A DNA stretch of 64,000 nt, taken from contig NZ_JFKC01000007.1 of assembly GCF_002115805.1 (NCBI RefSeq), forward strand, positions 1-64,000, given 5' to 3'. A program made the translations under genes and the position numbers. Origin of the DNA: Marivita geojedonensis. GTDB lineage: Bacteria; Pseudomonadota; Alphaproteobacteria; Rhodobacterales; Rhodobacteraceae. The notes below the pieces were generated by a model. The model saw only the letters and a program-made list of their open reading frames with translations. It did no database searches and had not been told where the DNA came from. Shown piece after piece: positions 51,372 to 59,731 of the stretch (its first letter is position 1; each line of letters starts with the position of its first letter).

Positions 51372-53810
51372 ATGTCCGATTTCCCCACAAGCACCCGTGT
51401 CGTCATCATTGGCGGTGGCGTCGTCGGCGCATCCTGCGCCTATCACATTGCCAAAGCAGGCTGGGACTGCGTGCTTCTGGAGAAAAACGAACTGACCGCT
51501 GGCTCAACATGGCACGCGGCGGGGAACTGCCCGTCCTTCAGCACGAGCTGGGCCGTGATGAACATGCAGCGCTATTCGCTGTCGCTCTACCGGACACTGG
51601 CCGACGAGGTCGATTACCCGATGAACTACCACGTCACCGGGTCGATCCGTCTGGGCCACAGCAAAGAGCGGATGCAGGAATTCGAACGCGCCCGGTCGAT
51701 GGGGCGCTATCAGGGCATGAACCTCGAGATGATGGCCGTAGGCGACATCAAGGACCGCTATCCGTTCATCGAAACCCATGATCTGGCAGGCGCGCTCTAC
51801 GACCCCGAAGATGGTGACATCGACCCGGCGCAGCTCACGCAGGCGCTGGCCAAAGGTGCGCGAATGATGGGGGCGAAGATCGAACGGTTCTGCCCCGCGA
51901 CGGGTGTCAGCCGAAAAGGCGACGAATGGATCGTGCATACGGACAAAGGCGACATCACCTGCGAAAAGGTGGTCAACGCAGCCGGGTACTATGCCCAGCG
52001 CGTCGGCGAATGGTTCAAGCCCTATGGCGGGCGGACGGTGCCGATGACGGTGATGAGTCACCAATACTTCCTGACCGAACCGGTGGCCGAACTGGAAGCG
52101 TGGTCGAAGGAGAACGGCAAGCTGCCGCTCTTGCGCGATGTGGACAGCTCCTACTACCTGCGGCAGGAAAAGTACGGTCTGAACCTTGGACCGTACGAAC
52201 GCAACTGCAAGGCGCATTGGGTCACGCCGGACGATCCGATGCCCGATGATTTCAGCTTCCAGCTTTACCCGGACGATCTGGAACGGCTCGAATGGTATAT
52301 CGAGGATGCAATGGCGCGTGTGCCCATCCTTGGAGCGTCCGGTGTGGGCCGGGTCATCAATGGCCCGATCCCCTATGCACCGGATGGCTTGCCGTTGATC
52401 GGACCGATGCCGGGTGTGCCCAACGCGTTCGAGGCCTGTGTGTTCACCTTCGGCATCACGCAAGGCGGTGGCGCGGGCAAGGTGCTGGCGGAATGGGTCA
52501 CCGAAGGCCAGACCGAATGGGACATGTGGGCGGTCGATCCGCGCCGCTACACCGATTACGCCGATCAGGACTATTCCGACCAGAAGGCGATCGAGGTGTA
52601 CGGCCACGAATACGCGATGCATTTCCCGCGTCACGCGTGGCCTGCGGGGCGGGACAAGAAGCTGTCGGCGGTGCATGACAGGATCCTTGCGGCGGGCGGC
52701 GTGATGGGGGCCTATAACGGCTGGGAACGGGCCAACTGGTTTGCACAGCCGGGCGATGACACCTCTGAGGAGGCGACCCAGACCTGGGCGCGGAAAGGCC
52801 CGTGGCAGCAGCGGATCAAGGAAGAATGTGAAGCGGTGCGCGACGCGGCTGGTGTGATCGCCATTTCCGGCTTCACGCGCCTCTCGGTCGAGGGCCCGGG
52901 TGCGCGCGCGCATGTCGATGCGCTGACCTGTTCATCGCTGCCGAAGCCGGGACGCGTAGGCCTCGCCTACTTCCCGGATGACCGTGGCCGCATCCTGACC
53001 GAGATGTCGGTGATCCCGCAAAGCGACGAGGCGATCTGGCTGATTACGGCAGCCGTCGCACAATGGCACGACCGGGACGTTCTGCTGCGCGATCTGCCCG
53101 ACGGTGTTACCGTGCATGACCGCACAACGAAATACGAATGCTTCCTTGTGACCGGGCCGAAATCGCGCGAGATGCTGGCGCCTTTGACGGATGCCGACCT
53201 GACCCTGCCCTGGCTGTCCTTCCAGGAAGCCAATGTCTGTGGCAAACCCTGTGTGCTGCTGCGCGTTTCTTTCGCCGGAGAGCTTGGGTGGGAAGTGCAC
53301 TGCCTGACCGAAGATGCACCCGAGATCTACGACGCCATTCTGGGCGCAGGGGCGAAGCCTTTTGGCATGTATGCGCTTAATGCGCTGCGGATCGAAAAGG
53401 GCTACCGCGCATGGAAGGGCGATCTCTCCACCGACTACACCATGCTGCAGGGTGGGCTTGATCGCTTCGTCAAACTCGACAAGCCACAGGATTTCCCCGG
53501 CAAGTCGGCGCTTCAGAGCGAAAAACAGCAGGGCGTGAGCAAACGCTTTGTGACGCTGATCGTCGATGCGGGCGACTACGATGCGCCCTATATGTCGACG
53601 CTCTGGCATAACGGACAGGTCGTGGGTGAGACCACCAGCGGAGACTGGGGTTACCGGGTGAATGCCTCCATCGCGCTGGGTATGCTGCGGGCCGATCTGG
53701 CGGTGCCGGGCACGGAACTTCAGATCGACATTTTCGGCGAGATGCGCAAAGCGGTCGTGCAGAAGGATGAACCCCTTTGGGATCCGCAAAACGAAAGGCT
53801 GCGCGCATGA
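51372..53810 (+). CDS. FAD-dependent oxidoreductase fused to GcvT (dimethylglycine/sarcosine dehydrogenase-like), copy 1
   Basis: An 812-residue protein of the DMGDH/sarcosine dehydrogenase family. Layout: N-terminal DAO/FAD fold (RVVIIGGGVVGASCAYHIA; GSTWHAAGN with His48 at the site where relatives bind FAD covalently), an FAO_M-like middle segment (370-430), then GCV_T (430-700) and GCV_T C-terminal barrel (710-800) for tetrahydrofolate. It removes an N-methyl group oxidatively and passes it to folate as methylene-THF. The start at 51372 has AGGAGA nearby. The next gene overlaps it by four nucleotides. Substrate among dimethylglycine, sarcosine and similar amines is not decided. Confidence 0.9.
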   Translation: MSDFPTSTRVVIIGGGVVGASCAYHIAKAGWDCVLLEKNELTAGSTWHAAGNCPSFSTSWAVMNMQRYSLSLYRTLADEVDYPMNYHVTGSIRLGHSKERMQEFERARSMGRYQGMNLEMMAVGDIKDRYPFIETHDLAGALYDPEDGDIDPAQLTQALAKGARMMGAKIERFCPATGVSRKGDEWIVHTDKGDITCEKVVNAAGYYAQRVGEWFKPYGGRTVPMTVMSHQYFLTEPVAELEAWSKENGKLPLLRDVDSSYYLRQEKYGLNLGPYERNCKAHWVTPDDPMPDDFSFQLYPDDLERLEWYIEDAMARVPILGASGVGRVINGPIPYAPDGLPLIGPMPGVPNAFEACVFTFGITQGGGAGKVLAEWVTEGQTEWDMWAVDPRRYTDYADQDYSDQKAIEVYGHEYAMHFPRHAWPAGRDKKLSAVHDRILAAGGVMGAYNGWERANWFAQPGDDTSEEATQTWARKGPWQQRIKEECEAVRDAAGVIAISGFTRLSVEGPGARAHVDALTCSSLPKPGRVGLAYFPDDRGRILTEMSVIPQSDEAIWLITAAVAQWHDRDVLLRDLPDGVTVHDRTTKYECFLVTGPKSREMLAPLTDADLTLPWLSFQEANVCGKPCVLLRVSFAGELGWEVHCLTEDAPEIYDAILGAGAKPFGMYALNALRIEKGYRAWKGDLSTDYTMLQGGLDRFVKLDKPQDFPGKSALQSEKQQGVSKRFVTLIVDAGDYDAPYMSTLWHNGQVVGETTSGDWGYRVNASIALGMLRADLAVPGTELQIDIFGEMRKAVVQKDEPLWDPQNERLRA

Positions 53811-54679
53811 CGATCACTATTCTGGACGGCGGAATGGGGCAGGAACTCATCCACCGTTCGGGCACTCCTCCAACCCCGCTCTGGTCCACTCAGGTGATGA
53901 TCGACATGCCGCATCTCGTGCGCGAGATTCATGCCGACTACTTTGCCGCCGGGGCCGAGATCGCGACGACCAACACCTATGCCATCCACCGCGACCGGCT
54001 GGCGGGAACCGAGCACGAAGATCGGTTCGAAGACTTGCACCGCATCGCGCTCGACATGGCTTTGGCGGCCCGCGATGCACACGGGTTCGGTCGGGTTGCG
54101 GGAAGCATCGGTCCGCTCGGCGCATCATACCGTGCGGATCTGCAACCGGCGCACGAGGTCGCGGTTGAGTTGATGGCCGAGGTCGCCGGAATTCTGGCGC
54201 CCGCCTGCGATCTGCTGTTGTTCGAAACGGTGATTTCCGCCGCCCAGACCCGCGCCGCTCTCGAAGCCGTGCAGGGGTTGGGCAAACCGATCTGGATTGC
54301 GTTCTCGGTCGATGACGAGGATGGCCGCCTCCTGCGCTCCGGCGAACCGCTCACCGAGGCTGTTGCCCTGTGTGGCGACGCGGCGGCGCTGCTCGCCAAC
54401 TGCTCGGCCCCCGAAGCGATGCCCGCCGCGATTGACGTCCTCAAAGCCAGTGGCAAACCGGTCGGGGCTTATGCCAATGCCTTCACGCAGATCACCAAAG
54501 AGTTCCTTGCGGACAAGCCCACGGTCGATGCCCTGAGTGCGCGCCGCGACATGGGGCCTGAAGCCTATGCCGATCAGGCCGCGACATGGGTCGATCACGG
54601 CGCCACGATCCTGGGCGGATGCTGCGAAACCACCCCAGCCCATATCGCCGAATTGGCCCGGCGGTTCGCGGGAGCCTGA
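53807..54679 (+). CDS. Homocysteine S-methyltransferase family protein (betaine-homocysteine methyltransferase-like)
   Basis: A 290-residue TIM-barrel enzyme. Zinc-thiol ligands: Cys in LLANCSAPE (about 212) and the pair in GGCCETTPAHI. N-terminal ILDGGMGQEL is typical of the family. It transfers a methyl group from a donor (betaine, S-methylmethionine or dimethylsulfoniopropionate) to homocysteine, producing methionine. As the last gene of the XRE-GFA-LysE-demethylase unit it would work just upstream in betaine breakdown: betaine to dimethylglycine, then to sarcosine. The start overlaps the demethylase stop (ATGA). Confidence 0.88.
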   Translation: MTITILDGGMGQELIHRSGTPPTPLWSTQVMIDMPHLVREIHADYFAAGAEIATTNTYAIHRDRLAGTEHEDRFEDLHRIALDMALAARDAHGFGRVAGSIGPLGASYRADLQPAHEVAVELMAEVAGILAPACDLLLFETVISAAQTRAALEAVQGLGKPIWIAFSVDDEDGRLLRSGEPLTEAVALCGDAAALLANCSAPEAMPAAIDVLKASGKPVGAYANAFTQITKEFLADKPTVDALSARRDMGPEAYADQAATWVDHGATILGGCCETTPAHIAELARRFAGA

Positions 54680-54718
54680 CAGACATGACCCGCACGCGGC
54701 CGCACCCTCCGTTCCCCC

Positions 54719-54733
54719 TTAAACCAGGATTAA
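54719..54733. promoter_or_regulatory. TTAA-N7-TTAA site resembling a CtrA box
   Basis: TTAA (54719-54722), seven bases, TTAA (54730-54733), followed by a further TTAAC at 54736. This matches the CtrA consensus half-sites. It lies in the 190-nt gap before the second demethylase gene. Chance occurrence in 64 kb is not negligible. Confidence 0.25.
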
Positions 54734-54747
54734 GGTTAACGCGCGGC

Positions 54748-54776
54748 CCCCTGCTTCTTCTTTTTCCAAATATGCA
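54748..54776 (+). repeat. 29-nt repeat, copy A (perfect inverted copy at 58106-58134)
   Basis: C-rich then T-rich element containing CTTCTTCTTTTTCC followed by AAATATGCA. An exact inverted copy lies 3.3 kb downstream. It follows the homocysteine methyltransferase gene by about 70 nt. Confidence 0.85.
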
Positions 54777-54869
54777 CACGTCCAACCCGCCACGAAGGCT
54801 GAACTCGAACAGGCGCGACACAGTGGCGTGTGCCCGTTTCCACCGCATGACCCATTCAGGAGTTCCGTC

Positions 54870-57314
54870 ATGAGCGTCCCCACACATGCCCGCGCCGTCA
54901 TCATCGGCGGCGGTGTTGTTGGCTGTTCCGTCGCCTATCACCTGACCAAGCTGGGCTGGACGGATGTGGTGCTGCTGGAGCGCAGGCAGCTGACATCCGG
55001 CACGACATGGCATGCGGCGGGATTGATCGGGCAGTTGCGGGCCTCGTCGAACATGACGAAGCTGGCGAAATACACCGCTGATCTTTACTCGACCATCGAA
55101 GAGGAAACCGGCGTCGCCACCGGGTTCCGCAAGGTTGGGTCCATTTCGGTCGCCCTGACCAAGGAACGCCACGAGGAGTTGCGCCGGACTGCGGCAATGG
55201 CGCGGGCTTTTGGCGTTCCGGTCGAGGAAATCGACACGGCGGAAATCAAGAACAAATACCAACATCTTAACACCAGTGATGTGGTTGGCGGCGTGTATCT
55301 GCCAAGCGACGGACAGGGCGATCCGGCCAATATCGCGTTGGCGATGGCCAAGGGTGCGCGGCAGCGCGGGGCGCAGATTTTTGAGCGGACCAAGGCAACG
55401 GGTGTCAATCGCGACGGGCGGCGGATCGCCTCGGTCGACTGGGCGTCCGAGGATGGCAGCAGCGGCACCATCACCTGCGATCACGTGGTGAACTGTGCCG
55501 GTATGTGGGGGCGCGAGGTTGGGCGGATGCTGGGGGTCAACGTGCCTCTGCATGCCTGTGAGCATTTCTATATCGTCTCTGAACCCATCGCGGGGTTGGA
55601 AGCCCTGCCGGTGCTGCGGGTGCCGGATGAATGCGCTTATTACAAGGAAGACGCCGGCAAGATGATGCTGGGCGCATTCGAGCCGAAGTCGAAGCCCTGG
55701 GGCATGAACGGCATTTCCGAAAGCTTCGAGTTCGACCAACTGCCCGAGGATTTTGACCATTTCGAACCCATACTCGAAGCGGCGGTGAACCGGATGCCGA
55801 TGCTGGCCGAGGCGGGGATTCACACATTCTTCAACGGTCCCGAAAGCTTTACCCCCGACAACGCCTATTACCTTGGACAGGCGCGCGAGATGGACAATGT
55901 CTGGGTGGCGGCCGGGTTCAACTCCATCGGCATCCAGTCGGCGGGTGGTGCGGGCATGGCCCTGGCGCAGTGGATGGAGGACGGGGCCAAACCATTCGAT
56001 CTGGGCGATGTGGACATCGCCCGTGCGCAACCGTTCCAGCGCAATCGGCGCTATCTGAAGGAGCGGGTGACGGAAACACTGGGCCTGCTCTACGCGGACC
56101 ATTACCCTTACCGGCAGAAAGCCACCGCACGCGGTGTGCGGCGGACGCCGTTCCACCAGCACCTTCTCGCACAGGGTGCCGTCATGGGTGAAATCGCCGG
56201 ATGGGAACGTGCCAACTGGTACGCGACCGAGGGTCAGACACCGGAATATGCCTATAGCTGGAAGCGGCAGAATTTCTTCGACAATGTGGCGCGCGAACAC
56301 AAAGCGATCCGCGAAAATGTGGGCATGTACGACATGTCCTCCTTCGGCAAACTGCGGGTCGAAGGGCCGGATGCCGAGGCGTTCCTGAACCATGTCTGCG
56401 GGGCTGATATGTCGGTTCCGGTGGGCAAGATCGTCTATACGCAATTCCTGAACACACGAGGCGGGATTGAGGCGGATGTGACCGTCACACGACTGTCCGA
56501 GACCTGCTATTTGGTCATAACCCCAGCGGCGACACGCGCCGCCGATCAGGCCTGGCTGCAGCGCCATGCGGGTGACCGACGCATGGTCATCACCGATGTC
56601 ACCGCAGGCGAAGCTGTGCTGGCGGTCATGGGTCCGAACGCGCGGAACATCATGCAGGCGGTGTCGCCCGATGATTTCTCGAACGACGCAAACCCCTTCG
56701 GCACGGCCCAAGAGATCGAGATCGGGCTTGGCACCGCGCGGGTGCATCGGGTGTCCTATGTCGGGGAGCTGGGGTGGGAGATCTACGTCTCAGCCGATCA
56801 GGCGGGGCATGTGTTCGAAACGCTCTGGGAGGCGGGACAGGATCACGGGCTGACGCTTTGCGGGATGCACGCGATGGACACCTGCCGGATCGAAAAGGCG
56901 TTCCGGCATTTCGGCCACGACATCACCTGCGAGGACCACGTTCTGGAGGCTGGTCTGGGCTTTGCGGTGAAAACTGCGAAACCCGATTTCATCGGACGAG
57001 ATGCGGTGCTGAAAAAGCGCGAGGGCGGTTTGCAAACCCGCATGGTGCAGTTCTGCCTGACAGACCCGGAACCCCTGCTCTATCACCACGAACCGATCCT
57101 GCGGGACGGCGAAATCGCGGGCTATCTGAGTTCCGGCGCTTACGGTCACCATCTGGGCGGCGCTGTCGGCATGGGATACGTGCCTTGCGCCGGGGAAAGC
57201 CCAGAGCAGGTCCTTGCGTCCACCTATGAGATCGACGTGGCCGGTACACGGGTGAAAGCGGAGGCGTCGCTGAAGCCTATGTACGATCCAACGGCGGCAC
57301 GGGTGAAGGCGTAA
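54870..57314 (+). CDS. FAD-dependent oxidoreductase fused to GcvT (dimethylglycine/sarcosine dehydrogenase-like), copy 2
   Basis: An 814-residue paralogue of the copy at 51372, with the same domain order. FAD fold AVIIGGGVVGCSVAYHL and TSGTTWHAAG again put His48 at the likely covalent flavin position; GWERANWYA in the middle matches GWERANWFA of copy 1. The C-terminal GcvT barrels have SYVGELGWEIYV and GGAVGMGYV. It has its own ribosome site (AGGAG, 54859-54863) and is separated from copy 1 by the methyltransferase gene and a 190-nt gap. The two may act on successive substrates (dimethylglycine then sarcosine) or on different amines. Substrate not proven. Confidence 0.9.
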   Translation: MSVPTHARAVIIGGGVVGCSVAYHLTKLGWTDVVLLERRQLTSGTTWHAAGLIGQLRASSNMTKLAKYTADLYSTIEEETGVATGFRKVGSISVALTKERHEELRRTAAMARAFGVPVEEIDTAEIKNKYQHLNTSDVVGGVYLPSDGQGDPANIALAMAKGARQRGAQIFERTKATGVNRDGRRIASVDWASEDGSSGTITCDHVVNCAGMWGREVGRMLGVNVPLHACEHFYIVSEPIAGLEALPVLRVPDECAYYKEDAGKMMLGAFEPKSKPWGMNGISESFEFDQLPEDFDHFEPILEAAVNRMPMLAEAGIHTFFNGPESFTPDNAYYLGQAREMDNVWVAAGFNSIGIQSAGGAGMALAQWMEDGAKPFDLGDVDIARAQPFQRNRRYLKERVTETLGLLYADHYPYRQKATARGVRRTPFHQHLLAQGAVMGEIAGWERANWYATEGQTPEYAYSWKRQNFFDNVAREHKAIRENVGMYDMSSFGKLRVEGPDAEAFLNHVCGADMSVPVGKIVYTQFLNTRGGIEADVTVTRLSETCYLVITPAATRAADQAWLQRHAGDRRMVITDVTAGEAVLAVMGPNARNIMQAVSPDDFSNDANPFGTAQEIEIGLGTARVHRVSYVGELGWEIYVSADQAGHVFETLWEAGQDHGLTLCGMHAMDTCRIEKAFRHFGHDITCEDHVLEAGLGFAVKTAKPDFIGRDAVLKKREGGLQTRMVQFCLTDPEPLLYHHEPILRDGEIAGYLSSGAYGHHLGGAVGMGYVPCAGESPEQVLASTYEIDVAGTRVKAEASLKPMYDPTAARVKA

Positions 57315-57368
57315 CAGAAACTTCGTACGAAGTTTCTGCGGCGGCAGGATTTTCGTACGAAAATCCTG
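57315..57368. repeat. Two tandem 24-bp perfect palindromes after the second demethylase gene
   Basis: Arms CAGAAACTTCGT / ACGAAGTTTCTG (57315-57338) and CAGGATTTTCGT / ACGAAAATCCTG (57345-57368), six nucleotides apart, both with a TTCGTACGAA centre. The first starts at the base after the TAA stop. No U-tract follows. Confidence 0.95.
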
Positions 57369-57407
57369 AGCCTTGCCCAAAACCGCTGTGCTGCGTAGAC
57401 GGTGCGG

Positions 57408-58052
57408 ATGACCGGTTACACCCCTCCCGATACACCTCTCGACATCCTGCACGAAGACCATGAGATCCTCGTCGTCAACAAACCTGCGGGATTGCTGTCG
57501 GTCCCAGGAAAAGGACCGAACCTTGCCGATTGCCTGATCGCGCGGCTCGAGGCGGTGTATCCTCAGGTGCTTCTGGTGCACCGACTGGACCGGGACACAT
57601 CCGGTGTGATGGTGTTTGGCCTGACGCCCCACGCCCAGCGCCATCTGGGGCTGCAATTCGAGAAACGGCAGACAAAGAAGTCCTATCTTGCGCGCGTTTC
57701 TGGACGACTGGAGCCGAAGACCGGCACGGTGGACTTGCCGCTGATCGTGGATTGGCCGAACCGGCCTTTGCAGAAGGTCGATCATGAGACCGGCAAACCG
57801 GCAGTCACGGACTGGCGGGTGATGAAGGCGTCAGATGCTGAAAGCCGGGTGAAGCTGTTTCCACAGACCGGGCGGAGCCACCAGCTTCGGGTGCATATGC
57901 TGGCTCTGGGCCATCCGATCCTGGGCGATCCGCTTTATGCGCCCGAAACGGCGGATCATTATCCCCGGATGATGCTGCATGCCGAAGAACTGCGGCTGCG
58001 GCACCCGGATGGCGGGGAAGGTGTGAAGTTTCGAGTGGCAGCGCCATTTTAA
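57408..58052 (+). CDS. rluA: RluA-family pseudouridine synthase
   Basis: A 214-residue enzyme of typical RluA length. The catalytic Asp motif HRLDRDTSGVMVF is intact, preceded by NKPAGLLSVPGKG and followed by QTGRSHQLRVHML and GHPILGDPLYA. Short RluA-type members modify 23S rRNA U746 and tRNA U32. There is no N-terminal S4 domain. The ATG at 57408 is preferred; a GTG two codons earlier is possible. It lies between the demethylase and an oppositely oriented aldehyde dehydrogenase. Confidence 0.92.
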   Translation: MTGYTPPDTPLDILHEDHEILVVNKPAGLLSVPGKGPNLADCLIARLEAVYPQVLLVHRLDRDTSGVMVFGLTPHAQRHLGLQFEKRQTKKSYLARVSGRLEPKTGTVDLPLIVDWPNRPLQKVDHETGKPAVTDWRVMKASDAESRVKLFPQTGRSHQLRVHMLALGHPILGDPLYAPETADHYPRMMLHAEELRLRHPDGGEGVKFRVAAPF

Positions 58053-58105
58053 GGCGTGACGGACGCTGCCGCATTAAACACGCGCAGGCTTTGGCTGCGC
58101 GATTT

Positions 58106-58134
58106 TGCATATTTGGAAAAAGAAGAAGCAGGGG
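58106..58134 (-). repeat. 29-nt repeat, copy B (inverted copy of 54748-54776)
   Basis: Contains TGCATATTT, then a purine run (GGAAAAAGAAGAAG), then CAGGGG. It lies 54 nt after the rluA stop and 28 nt past the stop of the converging aldehyde dehydrogenase gene. Together with copy A it flanks the demethylase copy 2 and rluA in inverted orientation. Confidence 0.85.
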
Positions 58135-58161
58135 ACCTGTGCCCCCTGCCCCACGTCACTT

Positions 58162-59601
58162 TTATTCGGCCGCCCAGCCAGAGACGGCTTTGACTTCAAG
58201 GAAATCCTCGATCCCCCAGACACCGCCTTCGCGCCCGTTTCCGGACTGCTTCATGCCACCGAAGGGCGACCCGGCCGAGCGGCTTTCACCGTTCATTTCC
58301 ACCATGCCCGAGCGCAGTTGACGCGCCAGACGGTTGCAGCGCGCGCCGTCCTGGCTTTGGACATAGTTGGTCAGACCATAGACCGTGTCATTGGCGACCT
58401 GCACCGCTTCTTCCTCGGTCTCGAACTTCATGATCGACAGGACCGGACCGAAGATTTCCTCGCGCGCGATGGTCATGTCGTTGGTCACGTCTGCGAAGAC
58501 GGTCGGGCGCACGTAGAAGCCCTTGTTCAGACCGTCGGGACGGCCGGTGCCGCCAGTCACAAGGCGGGCGCCTTCGTCGATGCCTTTCTGAATCAGATCC
58601 TGAATTTTCTGCCACTGGGTCGCGTTCACCACCGGGCCGATATGGCGGCCTTCGGCAGAGGCCGGGCCGACGCTGACCTTGGCAGCGATCTCGCCTGCTT
58701 CCTCGACGACGCGATCGTAGATCGACGCTTCGACCATCATACGGGATGGCGCATTACAGGACTGGCCGGTGTTCTGCATCATGTGCAGCACGCTGCGCTT
58801 GACGGCCTTTTCATCGGCATCGGCGAAGATCAGGTTGGCACCCTTGCCGCCGAGTTCCAGATGGACCCTCTTGAGCGTGTCTGCTGCGGCTTTTGAGATC
58901 AGCTTGCCTGCACGGCTGGAGCCGGTGAAGCTGACCATATCCACATCGGGATGTGCGGAAAGCTGGCTGCCGACGCCGACACCATCTCCGTTCACAAGGT
59001 TGAAAACACCTGGCGGGAACCCGGCCTCGTGCATCATTTCGGCGAACAGCATCGCGTTGAGCGGGCTTTCCTCTGACGGTTTCAGAACCATCGTACAACC
59101 GGCAATCGCGGCCGCGCCGACCTTGAGCGTGACCTGGTTCATTGGCCAGTTCCACGGCGTGATCAGAGCACAGACGCCAACGGCTTCGTAGATGATCCGG
59201 TCCTTGGGGCTGTGGTCATTCAGCGGGCGGTCGAATTCGAACGACTTTGCCGCGTCGATGAAGTTTTGCAGGTGCCATGTTCCCGCACCGACCTGGCTCG
59301 CAAGCGACATGTCGATCGGAGCACCCATCTCGAGGCTCATGGCCTGGGCCATTTCTTCGCCACGCGACTGGTAGATCTCGAGCAGTTTTTCCACCAGTGC
59401 GATGCGTTCGGCTGGCGGTGTTGCCATCCAGGACGGGAACGCATCCTTGGCTGCGGCCACAGCAGCATCGGTGTCGGCCTGCCCTCCCAGCGAGATCACC
59501 GCACAGGGGTCTTCGGTGGATGGATCAATGACATGATAATCGCGCCCTTCGATGGGATCGACCCATGCTCCATTGATGTAGAATTGGCGTTTCTCGATCA
59601 T
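58162..59601 (-). CDS. NAD(P)-dependent aldehyde dehydrogenase
   Basis: A 479-residue ALDH. Catalytic Glu in LELGGKGANLIF and catalytic Cys in NTGQSCNAPSRM are both present; the N-terminal part has VGVCALITPWNWPMNQV (cofactor-binding fold) and the C-terminus has SPFGGMKQSGNGREGG. The start at 59601 is the first ATG of the conserved frame. Substrate cannot be told; in this setting betaine aldehyde, semialdehyde or aliphatic aldehydes are all possible. It converges with rluA and faces away from the peroxiredoxin gene. Confidence 0.94.
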   Translation of the reverse strand: MIEKRQFYINGAWVDPIEGRDYHVIDPSTEDPCAVISLGGQADTDAAVAAAKDAFPSWMATPPAERIALVEKLLEIYQSRGEEMAQAMSLEMGAPIDMSLASQVGAGTWHLQNFIDAAKSFEFDRPLNDHSPKDRIIYEAVGVCALITPWNWPMNQVTLKVGAAAIAGCTMVLKPSEESPLNAMLFAEMMHEAGFPPGVFNLVNGDGVGVGSQLSAHPDVDMVSFTGSSRAGKLISKAAADTLKRVHLELGGKGANLIFADADEKAVKRSVLHMMQNTGQSCNAPSRMMVEASIYDRVVEEAGEIAAKVSVGPASAEGRHIGPVVNATQWQKIQDLIQKGIDEGARLVTGGTGRPDGLNKGFYVRPTVFADVTNDMTIAREEIFGPVLSIMKFETEEEAVQVANDTVYGLTNYVQSQDGARCNRLARQLRSGMVEMNGESRSAGSPFGGMKQSGNGREGGVWGIEDFLEVKAVSGWAAE

Positions 59602-59653
59602 CTGATTGTCTCCCCTCAGAGCGTTGCAGACGACACTGTGTCACCCCAAATCG

Positions 59654-59669
59654 ACCCCCGCAAGGGGGT
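59654..59669 (+). other. Small hairpin with GCAA tetraloop upstream of the peroxiredoxin gene
   Basis: ACCCCC / GGGGGT arms around GCAA (a GNRA tetraloop) lie about 63 nt before the ATG, so if transcribed they would form a stable 5'-leader stem. No known riboswitch architecture is recognised around it. Confidence 0.35.
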
Positions 59670-59731
59670 GCAAGTCACGGGGCGGCTGCCTATGTACGAA
59701 CCTGACTTCGAACTCACCCAAGGAGGCAAGC

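Noticed and set aside
54492-56747. A 751-codon minus-strand frame opposite the second demethylase gene
   Set aside because: Reverse of a gene with clear FAD and GcvT motifs; no start site.
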